DNA from: Povalibacter uvarum
GTDB lineage: Bacteria; Pseudomonadota; Gammaproteobacteria; Steroidobacterales; Steroidobacteraceae
Reading direction: 5' to 3'
NCBI RefSeq assembly: GCF_014202975.1
Contig: NZ_JACHHZ010000002.1
Span: forward strand, 434,001 to 498,000
Length of the DNA stretch: 64,000 nucleotides
The position numbers and the translations under genes were made by a program. Of this stretch, positions 61,684-64,000 are shown piece after piece (position 1 is the first letter of the stretch; each line of letters starts with the position of its first letter). The notes below the pieces were generated by a model. That model made no database searches, was not told the DNA's origin, and saw only the letters and a list, made by a program, of their open reading frames with translations.

Positions 61684-63216
61684 CTACCGGCCAGCCGCCT
61701 CCATCAAATTGCTCCACGTCTCCGTCAACACATCCTCTCCGCTCTGCAGGAACCCTCGCAGCTCGGTCGGCTCTCCGGGCTTCAACTGCTTCACGCGCAC
61801 CGTCATGCGCCATGCGCCCGTCGCGTCGAGGCGATAAGCATTGCTCTCCATGACCTCGCCGTTGGCTGGCGCGGAGACCACAGCTTTGACCGGCGCATCC
61901 GAGCCCAGCTTGTCGAGCTTCGGACCCGTGAAGTCGACGACATACTGCTGTTCGTTCGGTCCGAGCTCGGCGAAGCCGCGGCCGGCTCGCGATTGCACGA
62001 CCCAGCCGCCGGGCGGACGCTGCTGTTCATCGCCCTGCCAGTGGAGCCGATAGGAATAGTCGAACGGCTGACCGACAGCCGGCGCCTTTTCCGGCACCCA
62101 GTACGCGACGATGTTGTCGTTCGTCTCATCGGGCGTGCTCAGTTGCACGAGCTCGACGCGACCCGGGCCCCACGAGCTGGTCGGCTCCACCCAGGCGCTC
62201 GGTCGCAGCTCATAGCGCGCTTCGCTGTCTTCGTAGCTGCTGAAGCTGCGATCGCGCTGCATGACACCGAAGCCGCGCAGCGATGGCATCGAGAACGATG
62301 TCGCCAGCACGCCCTTCGGATTGATCAGCGGGCGCCAGATCCACTCGCCGCTGCCCATCGCGACCATCAGCCCATCGGAGTCGTGCACCTCAGGACGAAA
62401 GTCGGTGCGATGCGGCTGGTTCTCGCCGAACTGATACATGCTCGTGAGCGGCGCAATCCCCAGCGTCGCGACAGGCGCACGCAGGAACAGGCGCGCACGG
62501 ACATCCATGACCGTTTCCTTGCCGGGCCGGATGTCGAACTGATACGCGCCGCTTGCCCGCGGTGAATCGAGCAGCGCATAGACCGTCAGCGAGTCCGTGC
62601 TCTTCTCGGGTTTGACGAGCCAGAACTCGGTGAAGCGCGGAAACTCTTCGCCCTTGCCGCCGACGGTATCGAGCGCAAGGCCCCGCGCCGACAGCCCGTA
62701 ACGCTGACCTGCGCCGAGTGCGCGGAAGTAGCTCGCACCAAGGAACACGACGAGTTCATCTTTGTACGCGCCCGAGTTCAGGGGATAGTGCGCGCGAAAT
62801 CCCGCAAAACCCACATCGCCCCAGCGCTGCGGCGACAGCTTGTTCTGACCGTAGTCGAAATCCGCGCTGCGATAGCGCAGGTGCCGCACTGAGCTGCCCG
62901 CGACTTCGTTGATCAACACCGGCTCGGTCTGGAACTTGCCGAGATGAAAGAACATCACCTCGAACGACGCCGCATCGGATCGCCATAGCGCATGATCGGG
63001 ACGAAAGCGGATGTCGCGATACTGATCGTACGTCAGCGCCGCGAGTTCCGCCGGCGGCTTGCGGCTCTCGGCCACATACGGCTTCTGCGCCTGCGCCCTC
63101 GCACGCTCCGCGACATCGTCGAATCCGAACGCATACGTCCGCGACGCGACCAGCATCGCGCAAAGACACGCGCCAAAGACCCTGCTCGCAAGTGAGTACC
63201 GATCGATCCGCGACAT
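61684..63216 (-). CDS. opgG: Periplasmic glucan biosynthesis protein OpgG (MdoG family)
   Basis: A 510-residue protein starting MSRIDRYSLASRVFGACLCA with a signal peptide ending near SRTYAFG. FGFDDVAERARAQAQKPYV and LTYDQYRDIRFRPDHALWRS are the classical MdoG start. YRALGAGQRYGLSARGLALD-like residues (SYFRALGAGQRYGLSARGLA), RFTEFWLVKP and LTSMYQFGENQPHRTDFRPE follow. It acts in the periplasm in building osmoregulated glucans. The usual partner opgH is not in the window. Confidence 0.92.
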   Translation of the reverse strand: MSRIDRYSLASRVFGACLCAMLVASRTYAFGFDDVAERARAQAQKPYVAESRKPPAELAALTYDQYRDIRFRPDHALWRSDAASFEVMFFHLGKFQTEPVLINEVAGSSVRHLRYRSADFDYGQNKLSPQRWGDVGFAGFRAHYPLNSGAYKDELVVFLGASYFRALGAGQRYGLSARGLALDTVGGKGEEFPRFTEFWLVKPEKSTDSLTVYALLDSPRASGAYQFDIRPGKETVMDVRARLFLRAPVATLGIAPLTSMYQFGENQPHRTDFRPEVHDSDGLMVAMGSGEWIWRPLINPKGVLATSFSMPSLRGFGVMQRDRSFSSYEDSEARYELRPSAWVEPTSSWGPGRVELVQLSTPDETNDNIVAYWVPEKAPAVGQPFDYSYRLHWQGDEQQRPPGGWVVQSRAGRGFAELGPNEQQYVVDFTGPKLDKLGSDAPVKAVVSAPANGEVMESNAYRLDATGAWRMTVRVKQLKPGEPTELRGFLQSGEDVLTETWSNLMEAAGR

Positions 63217-63285
63217 TGCATTCGCCCCAACGCTTGTTTCGGCGGAAGATAGCATGAGGCGGGAGGGCGCGAGGCTCGCGCCTCT

Positions 63286-64000
63286 CTACATCTGCCTGAA
63301 CAGATGCAAATAGCTGCGGCTGACGGGCAACACATCCTCTCTGCCCTTCAGATGAATGTCAGCCGTTTCGTTCTCGCCGCGCGTCACATGACTGATCGCT
63401 TTCAGGCTCACGACCACGGACCGATGCACCTGCGCGAACTGTTCGGGATCCAGCTGTGTCGCCAGCTCCTTCAGGGGTGTGCGAATCACAGCCTCGCGAG
63501 ACTGACCCTCTTCATCGCGCCAGGCCACGAGCGTGTACTTCTCATCTGAACGCAGGAAGTCGATGTCCTCCACCGGGATCAGCCGCACCGTCTGACCCAC
63601 CGATGCACGAATCCATCGCAGGGACGCAGGTGCACTGCCCCGCTGCAGATTCGTCGCGAGCTGCTGCAGCAATGCCTCGGTATTCGCGGCAGGCTGCGAA
63701 GCGCGCAGCCGCTCCTGCAGCCGCGCTACAGTCTCCGCAAGGCGTGAAGGTTCGACGGGCTTCACCAGATAGTCGAGCACACCCTGCGCGAATGCCTGGA
63801 CCGCGTACTGATCGAATGCCGTGACGAACACGAGATGAGCCCGCCGCCCGATGTGACGCGCCGCCTCGACGCCCGTCATGCCAGGCATGTGGACATCGAG
63901 AAAACAGATGTCCGGTTGCTGAGCTTCGAATTTGTCGACTGCCTCTCTGCCGTTGCGGGCCTGTGCGATCACTTCGAGTTCCGGCCACGCTTGTGCCAGC
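63286..64000 (-). CDS. LytTR-family response regulator, N-terminus cut by the window edge
   Basis: The frame is open to the right edge (upstream residues LAQAWPELEVIAQARNG are visible), so the true start and first receiver strand are missing. The receiver phospho-acceptor is in ICFLDVHMPGMTGVEAARHI and the conserved Lys in GVLDYLVKPVEPSRLAE. The LytTR domain begins near VRLIPVEDIDFLRSDEKYTL and ends QVHRSVVVSLKAISHVTRG. A membrane LytS-type kinase is expected upstream beyond the window. It is a paralogue of AlgR at 15.4 kb. Confidence 0.88.
   Translation of the reverse strand, partial: LAQAWPELEVIAQARNGREAVDKFEAQQPDICFLDVHMPGMTGVEAARHIGRRAHLVFVTAFDQYAVQAFAQGVLDYLVKPVEPSRLAETVARLQERLRASQPAANTEALLQQLATNLQRGSAPASLRWIRASVGQTVRLIPVEDIDFLRSDEKYTLVAWRDEEGQSREAVIRTPLKELATQLDPEQFAQVHRSVVVSLKAISHVTRGENETADIHLKGREDVLPVSRSYLHLFRQM

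Overview
The window reads as chromosomal DNA of a high-GC gammaproteobacterium. The evidence is a set of gammaproteobacterial gene neighbourhoods: algZ-algR with hemC-hemD-hemX-hemY, dapF-DUF484-xerC-hslV-hslU-DUF971, ubiE-ubiJ-ubiB, ubiK, cytochrome c5 and a CysB of standard length. The TonB-receptor style and dense short intergenic repeats would fit the Xanthomonadales/Nevskiales/Steroidobacterales area, but that placement is only an impression. I see no phage, plasmid, transposase or CRISPR array.

Layout. (1) 1-5.8 kb: a heterotetrameric sarcosine oxidase operon soxB-soxD-soxA-soxG on the minus strand, translationally coupled to a glutamine-synthetase-like gene that runs off the left edge, with a divergent XRE-cupin regulator. 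(2) 5.8-9.8 kb: an extra HemD-like protein, tRNA-Arg(CCG), cytochrome c5, comM, ubiK, and a 500-bp inverted-repeat element carrying a GxxExxY gene. (3) 9.8-13.1 kb: glnK-amtB and a second P-II gene, with a sigma-54 promoter and an NtrC-type dyad. (4) 13.2-23.8 kb: a beta-hydroxyacid dehydrogenase, the AlgZ/AlgR two-component system, a YqjK/YqjE/DUF883 membrane set, an AI-2E-type transporter, hemC-hemD-hemX-hemY and a 2Fe-2S flavin reductase. (5) 23.8-28.7 kb: a GbsR-like regulator with two matching dyad operators and the DUF4166 and TIGR01777-DUF393 genes it probably controls, a YeeZ-like SDR, an orphan ParA and a CoA-binding protein. (6) 28.7-38.1 kb: dapF, DUF484, xerC, hslVU, DUF971, ubiE, ubiJ, ubiB. 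(7) 38.3-44.4 kb: thioesterase-like, DedA, panD, LOG, an MHYT-GGDEF-EAL protein, an SDR and a small hypothetical. (8) 44.6-51.4 kb: a complete minus-strand trpE-G-D-C-F-B-A operon preceded by a near-consensus promoter, a trpL leader peptide with three adjacent Trp codons and a four-segment attenuator. (9) 51.5-57.4 kb: DUF4870, cysB, a TonB-dependent receptor, an orphan sulfate-binding protein and a hypothetical. (10) 57.6-64.0 kb: an ABC exporter, a TPR-GGDEF protein, opgG and a LytTR response regulator cut by the right edge.

The most informative non-coding signals are the trp attenuator with an apparently leaderless trpL, the GbsR operator pair, the glnK sigma-54/NtrC region, and several repeat families. 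Those families are heptanucleotide palindromes between co-directional genes (two of which supply a gene's stop codon), REP-like hairpins mostly at convergent gene ends, and the GxxExxY inverted-repeat element with an apparently empty relative at 38.2 kb.
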